Part shown: positions 19,133-27,071 of the stretch, one piece after another
Numbering within the stretch: position 1 is the stretch's first letter
Layout of the letters: each line of letters opens with the position of its first letter
Assembly (NCBI RefSeq): GCF_934191625.1
Contig: NZ_CAKPUG010000001.1
Coordinates: forward strand, 1 to 64,000
DNA length: 64,000 bases
From: an uncultured Lactococcus sp.
GTDB taxonomy: Bacteria; Bacillota; Bacilli; Lactobacillales; Streptococcaceae
Direction of reading: 5' to 3'
Program-made: the position numbers and the translations under genes
Notes under the pieces: model-generated
What the model was told of the DNA's origin: nothing
The model's database searches: none
The model's input: only the letters and a program-made list of their open reading frames with translations

Positions 19133-20382
19133 ATAGATTTCTAAAACTGGTACAAGAAAAGGAGTTTTTTAAGCAACACAGACGTGTCTTAGTTGCCTTA
19201 TCAGGTGGAAAAGATTCAATGACTCTCTTCAATTGGCTTTATACTTACCGAGGTGAACTTGAAATTGAGTTGTTTACAGCACATGTAAATTATGGTTTAC
19301 GCGATGTATCAGACTGGGAAGAAGAACAGCTGAAGCAAAAGATGAACGAACTAAATATTGATTTAGAAGTTGCTCATTATACTGCTGATGAAAAATTCAG
19401 CGAGGAGGCTGGCAGAAGCATGCGCTATGATTTTTTTAGAAAAGTCATGAAAGATAAAAAGTGTACAGCTTTAGTTACGGCACACCATAAGGGTGATCAA
19501 GTTGAAACAGTTCTCATGCGTGAAATAACAGGCCGACGTTTACGACATTTGACTGGCATTTCTGAACGTCAGCCTTTTGGCTCTGGTGAATTAATTCGTC
19601 CTCTTCTCAGTTTTAGTAAATCTGATTTCGATGCAGAAGAATATTTTGAGGATGCAACTAATGCAGGAACGGACTACTTGCGCAATCGCGTACGTAATCA
19701 ATATATACCGGCTCTCACACAGGAAAATCCTCAGTTTTCAGAGGCAATTATAGACATGTCACAAGAAATTTCCTTAGCTTTTTCAGTTATTAAAGATAAG
19801 ATAGCAGAGTTGGAGATTATCAAGAACGAAATTAATCTCAAGTCCTTCCTCGAACAATCAGGAGCTTTGCAATATTTTATACTTCAAGAATATCTCGAAA
19901 AATTTCCTGACCTGCAGGTTTCCAAAGCTAAATTTTCAGAACTATTATGGATTATCCGGCGACCGCAGCAATACCGTTCGGAGCTGTCAAATGCCTATTG
20001 TTTTGTTAAAAATGATAAGTATTTCATGATTGTCCCGAATAAACCTTTACCTAAAAAAGAGCTCGTAATAAGGGAGGAGGATCCGGAAGATGCGAGTTTC
20101 ATGCGGGTGGATCTTCCGATCAAAGGCGAAATTATAATAAGGCAACGTCAGCCAGGGGATTATTTTTTAATTAATGGGCATCATAAAAAATTGCGGAAAT
20201 TTTTTATTGAACAACATGTACCATTAGAAAAACGCGAAAATCTTTTAATTTTAGTTGAGAAAGATATCTATGCTATCACTGATTTAACTGTTTCAGATTT
20301 GAGTAAAGCCCTTAAAAATGATAAAATGAAAAGGACGCTGTGGGTTAAACCCACTATAAGAGAGGATATTGATAATGCTTGA
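19129..20382 (+). CDS. tilS: tRNA(Ile)-lysidine synthase
   Basis: Modifies C34 of the minor tRNA-Ile(CAU) to lysidine, so that it reads AUA; essential. The 417 residues contain the PP-loop SGGKDSM (about 25-31), the HVNYGLR and [11 protein letters not shown] segments, and the C-terminal TilS domain with RQRQPGDYF and [15 protein letters not shown] overlap with the serine hydrolase gene on one side and an overlap with hpt on the other put it in a tight operon, as in other Lactobacillales. Confidence 0.96.
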   Translation: MNRFLKLVQEKEFFKQHRRVLVALSGGKDSMTLFNWLYTYRGELEIELFTAHVNYGLRDVSDWEEEQLKQKMNELNIDLEVAHYTADEKFSEEAGRSMRYDFFRKVMKDKKCTALVTAHHKGDQVETVLMREITGRRLRHLTGISERQPFGSGELIRPLLSFSKSDFDAEEYFEDATNAGTDYLRNRVRNQYIPALTQENPQFSEAIIDMSQEISLAFSVIKDKIAELEIIKNEINLKSFLEQSGALQYFILQEYLEKFPDLQVSKAKFSELLWIIRRPQQYRSELSNAYCFVKNDKYFMIVPNKPLPKKELVIREEDPEDASFMRVDLPIKGEIIIRQRQPGDYFLINGHHKKLRKFFIEQHVPLEKRENLLILVEKDIYAITDLTVSDLSKALKNDKMKRTLWVKPTIREDIDNA

Positions 20383-20914
20383 AAAAGACATAAAAAAAGT
20401 ACTCATTTCAGAAGAAGAAATCCAGAGTAAAACGATTGAACTTGGAAAAATTCTTGCTGATGAATATAAAGACAAAAATCCATTACTTCTAGGTATTTTA
20501 CGTGGCTCAGTTCCCTTCCTTGCGGAATTAGTTAAACGCATGGATATCCAATTGGAAATGGATTTCATGACCGTTTCAAGCTATCATGGCGGAACAGAGT
20601 CTTCCGGTGAAGTAAAATTACTTCTTGACGTGGCTACTCCTGTAACTGGACGAGAAATTATTATTGTTGAAGATATCATTGATACGGGCCGTACTTTGAA
20701 ATATCTGAAAGAGCTTCTTGAGCATCGCGGGGCGACAGTTAAAATCGTAACACTTTTGGATAAACCAGAAGGACGCGTTGTGGAAATTGATGCAGATTAT
20801 ACTGGTTTCACAATTCCAAATGAATTCGTTGTTGGTTTCGGACTTGATTTCGATAACCACTATCGTAACCTCCCTTATGTCGGTGTATTAAAAGAAGAAG
20901 TTTATAACAAATAA
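20375..20914 (+). CDS. hpt: Hypoxanthine-guanine phosphoribosyltransferase
   Basis: Purine salvage enzyme converting hypoxanthine and guanine plus PRPP to IMP and GMP. The 179 residues have the PRPP-binding motif [14 protein letters not shown] (about 100) and the GSVPFLAEL and [11 protein letters not shown] segments of type I PRTases. The ATG at 20375, with AGAGGA before it, fits the family; a TTG two codons upstream is less likely. It overlaps the end of tilS by 8 bases. ftsH follows but has its own promoter. Confidence 0.96.
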   Translation: MLEKDIKKVLISEEEIQSKTIELGKILADEYKDKNPLLLGILRGSVPFLAELVKRMDIQLEMDFMTVSSYHGGTESSGEVKLLLDVATPVTGREIIIVEDIIDTGRTLKYLKELLEHRGATVKIVTLLDKPEGRVVEIDADYTGFTIPNEFVVGFGLDFDNHYRNLPYVGVLKEEVYNK

Positions 20915-20982
20915 AAAAACTCATACCAAAGTATGAAAAAAGCTCATGATAGGGCTTACTAATAGCAAAAGATGCGTAAGTA

Positions 20983-20991
20983 TGCTATAAC
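20983..20991 (+). promoter_or_regulatory. ftsH extended -10 promoter
   Basis: TGC then TATAAC (20986-20991), about 36 bases before the ftsH ATG; a purine-rich AAAAGGCAAAGAAG is between. Confidence 0.5.
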
Positions 20992-21026
20992 TAAGAGATA
21001 AAAAAATAAAAGGCAAAGAAGAAAAT

Positions 21027-23072
21027 ATGAACAATCCAAATCCTAACAACAATAAAAACGGAGGCTTTATTAAAAGCACTCTAGGTTGGGTCTTGCTTGT
21101 AATCGTCATTGTTTTCGGTATTAATGCTTTCTTTAGTGGCAATCAATCTAACGTTGATAAAATCAGCTACTCTACATTGATGAGTGACATTAAAGATGGT
21201 AATATTAAATCACTGAAAATGCAGCCTAGTGATAGTCTGTTTACAGTTTCTGGCGAATACAAGGAACCTAAATCTGTAGAAGGTAACAATAACCTTCCAT
21301 TTTTACCAGGCAACAATTCTAAAGTAACGAATTTCCAATCGCTTATTATCCCTACAGATAGTGTGATTAAAGGTGTCCAAACAGCAGCAGAGGAAAAAGG
21401 TATCCAAGTTAGTGTCGTTCCAGCTTCAACAAGCGGCATGTGGATTCAAATTCTTTCATATATCTTACCAATGCTTCTTATGGTCGGCTTTTTCTGGCTA
21501 ATGATGGGCGGAATGGGCTCACGTGGCGGCGGTGGAGCCGGCAACCCAATGAGCTTTGGTAAATCACGTGCTAAGCAACAAGATGCTAAAACTTCAAAAG
21601 TTCGCTTTGCAGATGTTGCAGGGTCAGAAGAAGAAAAACAAGAACTTGTCGAAGTTGTTGATTTCCTCAAAAACCCTAAAAAATATCATGATCTTGGTGC
21701 GCGTATCCCAGCTGGTGTTCTTTTAGAGGGCCCTCCAGGAACAGGTAAAACTTTGCTTGCAAAAGCTGTTGCCGGTGAAGCAGGTGTACCTTTCTATTCT
21801 ATTTCTGGTTCCGACTTTGTCGAAATGTTTGTCGGTGTCGGTGCTAGCCGTGTACGTGACCTTTTTGAAAACGCGAAGAAGACAGCTCCTTCTATCATCT
21901 TTATTGATGAAATTGATGCTGTGGGTCGTCAACGTGGCGCTGGTCTTGGTGGTGGTAATGATGAACGTGAACAAACACTTAACCAACTCTTAGTTGAGAT
22001 GGATGGTTTCCAAGATAATGATAACTCTGTTATTGTTATCGCAGCGACAAACCGCTCAGACGTTCTCGATCCAGCCTTGCTACGTCCAGGTCGTTTCGAC
22101 CGTAAAGTACTTGTTGGTGCCCCAGATGTTAAAGGGCGTGAAGCTGTACTGCGCGTTCATGCTAAAAATAAACCACTTGACTCAAGTGTTGACCTTAAAG
22201 TTGTTGCACAACAAACCCCAGGATTTGTTGGAGCCGACCTTGAAAATGTCCTCAATGAAGCTGCTCTCGTGGCCGCACGTCGTGATAAAAAAGTTATCGA
22301 TGCTTCAGATATTGATGAAGCACAAGACCGTGTTATTGCAGGACCAGCTAAGAAAGATAAGAAAATCTCTGAACGTGAACGCGAAATGGTAGCTTACCAT
22401 GAAGCAGGGCACACAATCGTTGGTTTGGTTCTTTCAAATGCAAATACTGTCCATAAAGTTACGATCGTTCCACGTGGTCGAGCTGGTGGATATATGATTG
22501 CTCTTCCTAAAGAAGATCAATTCCTCCTTTCAAAAGAAGATATGCAAGAAAATCTTGCAGGTCTCATGGGTGGACGTGCAGCTGAGCAAATTATTTTTAA
22601 TGCTATTACAACAGGCGCTTCAAATGACTTTGAACAAGCAACACGCATCGCTCGTGGCATGGTCACTCAATACGGTATGTCAGAAAGACTTGGTACAATC
22701 AGTTACGAAGGCAGTCAAGCTGTATTTATTGGGCGTGATTACGGACAAACAAAAACTTATTCTGAAGCTACAGCACAAGCAATTGATGAAGAAATCCGTG
22801 CAATTACGAAAGAAGCTTACGATAAAGCTGTTGAGATTATCGAAGCTCACCGTGAACAACATAAAGCTATTGCGCTTGCTCTTCTTAAATACGAAACATT
22901 GGATGCTAAACAAATCATGTCTCTTTACAAGACAGGTAAAATGCCAGATGATGTTATTGAACACGAAAATGAGCCTGTAGAAGCAAAATCATTTGAGGAA
23001 GTCCTTGAAGATGCAAATAAAGCTCAAGAAGAAGCAGCTAATGAAAACAAAGAAAATGAAACAGTCGAGTAA
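21027..23072 (+). CDS. ftsH: ATP-dependent zinc metalloprotease FtsH
   Basis: Membrane-anchored AAA+ protease for quality control of membrane and regulatory proteins. The 681 residues have two membrane segments (about 13-34 and 139-160), Walker A GPPGTGKT (about 235), Walker [15 protein letters not shown] region LLRPGRFDR, and the zinc site HEAGH (about 458) with its downstream acidic ligand. The acidic C-terminal tail is typical. Several long shadow reading frames lie inside it because of biased codon use, and none is a gene. Confidence 0.99.
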   Translation: MNNPNPNNNKNGGFIKSTLGWVLLVIVIVFGINAFFSGNQSNVDKISYSTLMSDIKDGNIKSLKMQPSDSLFTVSGEYKEPKSVEGNNNLPFLPGNNSKVTNFQSLIIPTDSVIKGVQTAAEEKGIQVSVVPASTSGMWIQILSYILPMLLMVGFFWLMMGGMGSRGGGGAGNPMSFGKSRAKQQDAKTSKVRFADVAGSEEEKQELVEVVDFLKNPKKYHDLGARIPAGVLLEGPPGTGKTLLAKAVAGEAGVPFYSISGSDFVEMFVGVGASRVRDLFENAKKTAPSIIFIDEIDAVGRQRGAGLGGGNDEREQTLNQLLVEMDGFQDNDNSVIVIAATNRSDVLDPALLRPGRFDRKVLVGAPDVKGREAVLRVHAKNKPLDSSVDLKVVAQQTPGFVGADLENVLNEAALVAARRDKKVIDASDIDEAQDRVIAGPAKKDKKISEREREMVAYHEAGHTIVGLVLSNANTVHKVTIVPRGRAGGYMIALPKEDQFLLSKEDMQENLAGLMGGRAAEQIIFNAITTGASNDFEQATRIARGMVTQYGMSERLGTISYEGSQAVFIGRDYGQTKTYSEATAQAIDEEIRAITKEAYDKAVEIIEAHREQHKAIALALLKYETLDAKQIMSLYKTGKMPDDVIEHENEPVEAKSFEEVLEDANKAQEEAANENKENETVE

Positions 23073-23084
23073 GACTGTTTTTTT
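23061..23084 (+). terminator. ftsH terminator 1
   Basis: ACAGTC (23061-23066), loop, GACTGT (23073-23078), then seven T. The stop codon is in the loop. Confidence 0.7.
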
Positions 23085-23089
23085 CTAAT

Positions 23090-23124
23090 CTCGGATATTT
23101 ATAGTCTAAATATCCGAGTTTTTC
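23090..23124 (+). terminator. ftsH terminator 2
   Basis: 12-bp stem CTCGGATATTTA / TAAATATCCGAG (23090-23101 with 23107-23118) and a T-run. It insulates the stable-RNA operon. Confidence 0.85.
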
Positions 23125-23125
23125 T

Positions 23126-23153
23126 TTGACAAAAAAGAAAAATATGGTATACT
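23126..23153 (+). promoter_or_regulatory. tRNA operon promoter P1
   Basis: TTGACA (23126-23131), 16-bp spacer, TATACT (23148-23153), immediately after the ftsH terminator. Confidence 0.75.
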
Positions 23154-23220
23154 AATATAGTTGTCACTTAACAAGTTCTATCTAAACACGAATTTAAAAG
23201 AAATTATTTTGAAAAAACAC

Positions 23221-23257
23221 AGTTTATTCTTGACATATTTCTAAATTAGTGTATAAT
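23221..23257 (+). promoter_or_regulatory. tRNA operon promoter P2
   Basis: Consensus TTGACA (23230-23235), 16-bp spacer, TATAAT (23252-23257). AGTTTATTC lies just upstream of the -35; a similar AGTT-type motif was reported for lactococcal tRNA and rRNA promoters (from memory). Confidence 0.85.
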
Positions 23258-23296
23258 AGAAAAGTACTGTTCGAGAGGGCAGCGCACTAATAAGAT

Positions 23297-23368
23297 GGTC
23301 CGTTGGTCAAGGGGTTAAGACACCGCCTTTTCACGGCGGTAACACGGGTTCGAATCCCGTACGGACTA
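23297..23368 (+). tRNA. tRNA-Glu (TTC)
   Basis: Cloverleaf readable: acceptor GGTCCGT/ACGGACT, anticodon loop CTTTTCAC-type with TTC, T-loop GGTTCGAATCC. First gene of the operon, about 33 bases after the P2 start. Confidence 0.95.
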
Positions 23369-23373
23369 TTTTT

Positions 23374-23463
23374 GGAGGATTACCCAAGTCCGGCTGAAGG
23401 GAACGGTCTTGAAAACCGTCAGGCGGGTAAAACCGTGCGTGGGTTCGAATCCCACATCCTCCT
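23374..23463 (+). tRNA. tRNA-Ser (TGA)
   Basis: 90 bases with the long variable arm of class II tRNAs. Acceptor GGAGGAT/ATCCTCC; anticodon TGA in loop CTTGAAA. Confidence 0.95.
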
Positions 23464-23472
23464 TTTTATTAT

Positions 23473-23546
<74 letters not shown>

Positions 23547-23568
23547 TTAATTCATAAATTACATTTTT

Positions 23569-23641
23569 GGCTCGGTAGCTCAGTTGGTAGAGCAATGGAT
23601 TGAAGCTCCATGTGTCGGCGGTTCGATTCCGTCTCGCGCCA
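23569..23641 (+). tRNA. tRNA-Phe (GAA)
   Basis: Anticodon GAA in loop TTGAAGC, T-arm GGTTCGATTCC. The acceptor stem has one non-pairing position (T against C at the fourth pair), also seen in my memory of streptococcal tRNA-Phe. Confidence 0.93.
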
Positions 23642-23644
23642 TTT

Positions 23645-23715
23645 GCGGGTGTAGTTTAGTGGTAAAACCTCAGCCTTCCAAGCTGATGTTGTGAGTTCGA
23701 TTCTCATCACCCGCT
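23645..23715 (+). tRNA. tRNA-Gly (TCC)
   Basis: Acceptor GCGGGTG/CACCCGC, anticodon TCC in loop CTTCCAA, 71 bases. Confidence 0.95.
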
Positions 23716-23756
23716 TTATTTTTTATGAAACCATAAAAAATATTTTTCAAATATGA

Positions 23757-23830
23757 GGGAGCATAGCTCAGTTGGTTAGAGCACTGTGTTGATAACGCAG
23801 GGGTCCGAGGTTCAAATCCTCGTGTTCCCA
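23757..23830 (+). tRNA. tRNA-Ile (GAT)
   Basis: Acceptor GGGAGCA paired with TGTTCCC, anticodon GAT in loop TTGATAA. Confidence 0.95.
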
Positions 23831-23832
23831 TA

Positions 23833-23948
23833 TTTGGTATTCATTGCATAGGAGATACACCTGTTCCCATGTCGAACACAGAAGTTAAGTCCTATAACGC
23901 CGGAAGTAGTTGGGGGTTGCCCCCTGTGAGATAAGGTAGATGCCAAGT
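23833..23948 (+). rRNA. rrf: 5S rRNA, embedded in a tRNA operon
   Basis: About 116 bases with the universal 5S core CCCATGTCGAACACAGAAG and terminal helix TTGGTA/TGCCAA. No 16S or 23S is in the window; it is flanked by tRNA-Ile and tRNA-Asn with only 2-3 spacer bases each, so it must be cut out of the same transcript. Confidence 0.93.
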
Positions 23949-23950
23949 AT

Positions 23951-24024
23951 TGCGGATTAGCTCAGTTGGTAGTAGCGCATGACTGTTAATCATGATGTCG
24001 TCAGTTCGAGTCTGACATCCGCAG
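23951..24024 (+). tRNA. tRNA-Asn (GTT)
   Basis: Acceptor TGCGGAT/ATCCGCA, anticodon GTT. Last gene of the operon, followed by its terminator. 5S-tRNA-Asn is also the usual end of lactococcal and streptococcal rRNA operons. Confidence 0.95.
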
Positions 24025-24029
24025 TTTCT

Positions 24030-24056
24030 AGACAATCTAAGGATTGTCTTTTTTTA
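24030..24056 (+). terminator. Terminator of the tRNA-5S operon
   Basis: AGACAATC (24030-24037) with GATTGTCT (24042-24049), then seven T. Confidence 0.9.
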
Positions 24057-24093
24057 TTTTATATCTTAATGATGAAACCGCTAACTCTTTTAC

Positions 24094-24122
24094 TTGAAAA
24101 AGACTACGGAACATGTTAGTAT
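24094..24122 (+). promoter_or_regulatory. Promoter of the 6S-like RNA
   Basis: TTGAAA (24094-24099), exactly 17 bp, TAGTAT (24117-24122). Predicted start about 24130. Confidence 0.65.
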
Positions 24123-24129
24123 AGGTATA

Positions 24130-24329
24130 TAGAAAAGCACTGGAATGTGCGAGTTTACTCAAATTTTTGACCGACTATATTTGTATTGCATAGGGGTTCA
24201 AGAGACATTCGATAGCGTTAAGACTCTGAATTAAGTAAGAGCAGCTGATCTGAAGCGAGAACACCCACCTGGCTTCTTGGCGGGTTCAATACTGGAGTAA
24301 ACATACGGCATTCAATCAGTGTTTTTTTT
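24130..24329 (+). ncRNA. ssrS: 6S RNA candidate (about 195 nt, rod-shaped)
   Basis: An independent transcription unit with no reading frame. The ends pair over a long interrupted stem: CACTG (24138-24142) with CAGTG (24317-24321), GAATG (24143-24147) with CATTC (24309-24313), GTTTACTC (24153-24160) with GAGTAAAC (24295-24302). A large unpaired middle is followed by further hairpins. A T-run from 24322 ends it, so the 3' half of the closing stem doubles as terminator. Size, promoter and rod with a central bubble fit 6S RNA, which mimics an open promoter and binds sigma-A RNA polymerase. tmRNA and RNase P are too long and SRP RNA too short to fit. Identification is structural, not by homology search. 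Confidence 0.6.
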
Positions 24330-24520
24330 GTGCATTTATAAATATTTTTTATGATTAAAATTATTCTCTTGGTAGCCCGAGTTGTTGACTTAGAAGGCTA
24401 TAAAACGTCATTAGGAGCCTCTTTAACTGTCTCGTGTCCTTTTTTACTACAATCTACCAAAGCTTGTAAAATGAGCTTATATGGAGCTTTGAATGAGGGG
24501 GAAAACATATGCAAAAATTC
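24330..24520. other. Spacer without recognisable gene
   Basis: About 190 bases between the 6S-like RNA and the tRNA-Lys promoter. A 61-codon open frame (24351-24536) has no Shine-Dalgarno, runs over the downstream promoter and looks like nothing known. I see no convincing element here. Confidence 0.5.
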
Positions 24521-24548
24521 TTGCATTTTTTACTGAAAGTGCTATACT
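24509..24548 (+). promoter_or_regulatory. tRNA-Lys promoter with inverted repeat over the -35
   Basis: TTGCAT (24521-24526), 16-bp spacer, TATACT (24543-24548). The -35 is the right arm of an inverted repeat ATGCAA-N6-TTGCAT (24509-24526). Confidence 0.6.
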
Positions 24549-24575
24549 AATAAAGTAAGTTATTACATGTGAATA

Positions 24576-24648
24576 GCCTCCTTAGCTCAGTTGGTAGAGC
24601 AGTAGACTCTTAATCTATGGGTCGCAGGTTCGAGCCCTGCAGGGGGCA
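24576..24648 (+). tRNA. tRNA-Lys (CTT)
   Basis: Acceptor GCCTCCT/AGGGGGC, anticodon CTT in loop CTCTTAA, T-arm GGTTCGAGCCC. Single-gene unit with its own promoter and terminator. Confidence 0.94.
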
Positions 24649-24657
24649 CTATAAAAA

Positions 24658-24691
24658 AACAGTCTCATCCTAAAGATGAGACTGTTTTTTT
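24658..24691 (+). terminator. tRNA-Lys terminator
   Basis: ACAGTCTCAT (24659-24668) with ATGAGACTGT (24676-24685), then a run of T. Confidence 0.9.
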
Positions 24692-24796
24692 ATAATGAAT
24701 TAAGATGATATAAGATGTTGAAGCCTTTAATAATAGTAACGTTATCTTGCTTATCTGTGTAACAGCCTTAGCTGTAGGTGTAATAGGATAAGTCCC

Positions 24797-24826
24797 TTGA
24801 CAAAGATAGTCCTCTGGCTTTACAAT
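24797..24826 (+). promoter_or_regulatory. recO promoter, leaderless
   Basis: TTGACA (24797-24802), 18-bp spacer, TACAAT (24821-24826). Seven bases downstream of the -10 is the A of the recO ATG (24833). Confidence 0.6.
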
Positions 24827-24832
24827 ATAAGA

Positions 24833-25591
24833 ATGAAGAGTGTTGAAACCCGTGGGCTTGTCCTGTATACTAAAAATTATCGTGAAAAAGATAAATTGGT
24901 CAAGATTTTTACTGAGTCTTTTGGCAAGCGTATGTTTTTTGTTAAAAATTTTGCACGCTCTAAATATGCCAGCAGTTTACAAAACTTTACAGCTGCAAGT
25001 TTGATGGGCACAATCAATGATGAAGGCTTTTCCTTCCTTGATGATGTGAGTGATGTTGTAACTTACAAGCATATCAGTGAGGATATTTTCCTTAATGCTC
25101 ATGCTTCTTATATTATCAGTTTAGCTGATGCAGCAATTCCGGATAACCAATATGATTCTTCTCTTTATGCTTTCGTGATTAAGTGTATGGACTTATTGGA
25201 TCAAGGTTTTGATAAAGAAATTATTACCAATATTTTTGAAATCCAAATTTTAAGTCGTTTTGGAGTTGCTCTAAATTGTACGGAATGTGCTTTTTGTCAC
25301 AGTAAGCAAGGTCCTTTTGATTATTCCTATAAATTCAACGCTTGCCTTTGCAAAAATCATTTTGATGAGGATATGCGTCGCTTACATCTGGATCCTAACG
25401 TTCTTTATTTGGTCAATCTCTTTCAGGAAATATCTTTAGATCAACTCGAGAAAATATCTGTTAAAAGAGAAATGAAAGAAAAGATACGTTTATTTATTGA
25501 TGGTATCTACGATGAATATGTCGGTATTCATTTGAAATCTAAAAAGTTTTTAGATGGAATGAAAGAATGGGCCGACATAATGAAAGAATAG
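24833..25591 (+). CDS. recO: DNA repair protein RecO
   Basis: Recombination mediator of the RecFOR pathway; anneals ssDNA and helps load RecA. 252 residues with the N-terminal OB-fold (ETRGLVLYTKNYREKDKLVKIFTE) and a C-terminal zinc-binding region with CTECAFC (about 151-157), partnered by a later Cys in the NACLCKNHF segment. The ATG at 24833 gives the family N-terminus; an in-frame TTG at 24797 lies inside the -35 box and would add 12 unrelated residues. No Shine-Dalgarno is present, in line with a leaderless transcript. It ends in a terminator shared with pdhD. Confidence 0.94.
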   Translation: MKSVETRGLVLYTKNYREKDKLVKIFTESFGKRMFFVKNFARSKYASSLQNFTAASLMGTINDEGFSFLDDVSDVVTYKHISEDIFLNAHASYIISLADAAIPDNQYDSSLYAFVIKCMDLLDQGFDKEIITNIFEIQILSRFGVALNCTECAFCHSKQGPFDYSYKFNACLCKNHFDEDMRRLHLDPNVLYLVNLFQEISLDQLEKISVKREMKEKIRLFIDGIYDEYVGIHLKSKKFLDGMKEWADIMKE

Positions 25592-25593
25592 AA

Positions 25594-25620
25594 AAAAGCA
25601 TTCACCTGAATGCTTTTTTT
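25594..25620. terminator. Bidirectional terminator recO / pdhD
   Basis: AAAGCATTCA...TGAATGCTTT with A-run on the left and T-run on the right, between convergent genes. Confidence 0.85.
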
Positions 25621-25626
25621 ATTCTT

Positions 25627-27048
25627 TTAAACGTGAATAGGTAATCCATCAGCAATTTCAGCTGTATCCATAATTGCTTCACCAAGTGTTGGGTGAGGTT
25701 GGATAGTCAATGAAATGTCTTTAGAAGTCAATCCATTTTCGATCGCTAAAGCTAGGCCCGAAATCAAATCAGAAGCACCAGGACCAACGATTTGAGCACC
25801 AATAACGGCTCCTTCTTTGTTCTCTGTAATTAAACGAATGAAACCTGTCGTATCATCCATTGAGATAGCACGTCCATTAGCGGCAAATGGGAATTTGCTG
25901 ATTTTTACTTGGTCCATGCGATCTTTTACAGATTCAGGTGTTTCACCTACAGTAGCCAATTCGGTTGTTGTATAAGCAACAGCAGGAAGAGCGATATGCA
26001 AGTCAACAGCATCTTCTCCGCCTGCAATGGCAGCAGCAGCAATCTTGGCTTGGAAAGATGCTTTGTGAGCGAGCATTGGTCCAGGAACAACGTCTCCGAT
26101 AGCATAGATATGTGGTACAGAAGTTTGGAAGGATTCATCAACTTCGATAAGGCCACGATCTGTGAGTTTAACATCAGTGTTATTAAGTCCTAACATGTCC
26201 GTATTTGGACGGCGTCCTACGGATACGAGCAAGTAATCCCCTGTAACAGTTTGTTCTTTACCATCTACTTCGAAAGTTAAAGTAACATCTGTATCTGTTT
26301 GAGTAGCTGATTTTGCCATGGCTGAAGTAAAGATTTCAGACCCAGCCGTTTTGACGCGGTTAGCGATGATGTCTGACATTTCTTTATCAAAACCATTCAA
26401 AATGTGATCTAGGCCTTCAACAATAGTAATTTTAGACCCTAACATGCGATAAGCCCCACCAAGTTCAGAACCGATAACACCACCACCAACGATGATTAAA
26501 TGTTTAGGGATTTCCTTGAGGTTAAGTGCTCCTGTTGAATCAATAATGCGTCCGCCGTAAGGGAAGTTAGGAATTTCAATTGGACGTGAACCAGTAGCAA
26601 TAATCGCATTTTGGAAGTTCAACAACTGGAAGCCGTCTTCTTGCTCCACGTTAATTGTTTCATTATCGATGAATTCAGCTGTTCCTTTAATCAACTCAAT
26701 TTTATGCTTTTTCAGAAGCATTGCGATACCGCCAGTGAGCTGCTTCACAACTTTTTCATCTTTCCATGATTGAGCAGCTGCCCAATCAAGATTTACTTCA
26801 CCGTTAGAAAGACCAAACGGACTTTTGCCTGCTTCTTGTTTAAGAGCGTCTTGATAGTGATGACCCACGTTAATCAAGGCTTTTGAAGGGATACAACCAA
26901 TATTAAGGCAGACCCCTCCTACGTTATCTTTTTCGATAACAACAACTTTTTTACCGAGTTCAGCCGCGCGAATCGCCGCAACATAACCGCCAGGGCCTGA
27001 ACCGATGACAACTGTATCTACTTCAGTGGCTTGTGCACCAACAACCAT
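25627..27048 (-). CDS. pdhD: Dihydrolipoamide dehydrogenase (E3) of pyruvate dehydrogenase
   Basis: FAD enzyme that reoxidises dihydrolipoyl groups with NAD+. 473 residues: FAD-binding GSGPGGYVAAIRAAELGKK near residue 17, redox-active disulfide GGVCLNIGCIPSK (Cys about 47 and 52), NAD-binding GGGVIGSELG (about 186) and C-terminal dimer interface with the catalytic HPTLGE. Last gene of the pdhABCD operon, 23 bases after pdhC. Confidence 0.97.
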   Translation of the reverse strand: MVVGAQATEVDTVVIGSGPGGYVAAIRAAELGKKVVVIEKDNVGGVCLNIGCIPSKALINVGHHYQDALKQEAGKSPFGLSNGEVNLDWAAAQSWKDEKVVKQLTGGIAMLLKKHKIELIKGTAEFIDNETINVEQEDGFQLLNFQNAIIATGSRPIEIPNFPYGGRIIDSTGALNLKEIPKHLIIVGGGVIGSELGGAYRMLGSKITIVEGLDHILNGFDKEMSDIIANRVKTAGSEIFTSAMAKSATQTDTDVTLTFEVDGKEQTVTGDYLLVSVGRRPNTDMLGLNNTDVKLTDRGLIEVDESFQTSVPHIYAIGDVVPGPMLAHKASFQAKIAAAAIAGGEDAVDLHIALPAVAYTTTELATVGETPESVKDRMDQVKISKFPFAANGRAISMDDTTGFIRLITENKEGAVIGAQIVGPGASDLISGLALAIENGLTSKDISLTIQPHPTLGEAIMDTAEIADGLPIHV

Positions 27049-27071
27049 AATTATTCTTTCCTCTTTTCTTC

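Noticed and set aside
20917..20937. Hairpin TCATAC-CAAA-GTATGA after hpt as an hpt terminator
   Set aside because: The run after it on the + strand is A, not T; it could only work on the opposite strand, where no gene ends.
21757..22980. Chain of open frames of 78-160 codons in another frame inside ftsH
   Set aside because: Shadow of ftsH; Leu/Lys-rich low-complexity translations with no ribosome sites.
23833..23948. Lone 5S as possible assembly collapse of an rRNA operon
   Set aside because: Spacing to both tRNAs is tight and natural, and a similar tRNA-5S operon is remembered from L. lactis; kept only as a check in the findings.
24351..24536. 61-codon open frame between the 6S-like RNA and tRNA-Lys
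   Set aside because: No Shine-Dalgarno, overlaps the tRNA-Lys promoter, and its composition is that of non-coding sequence.
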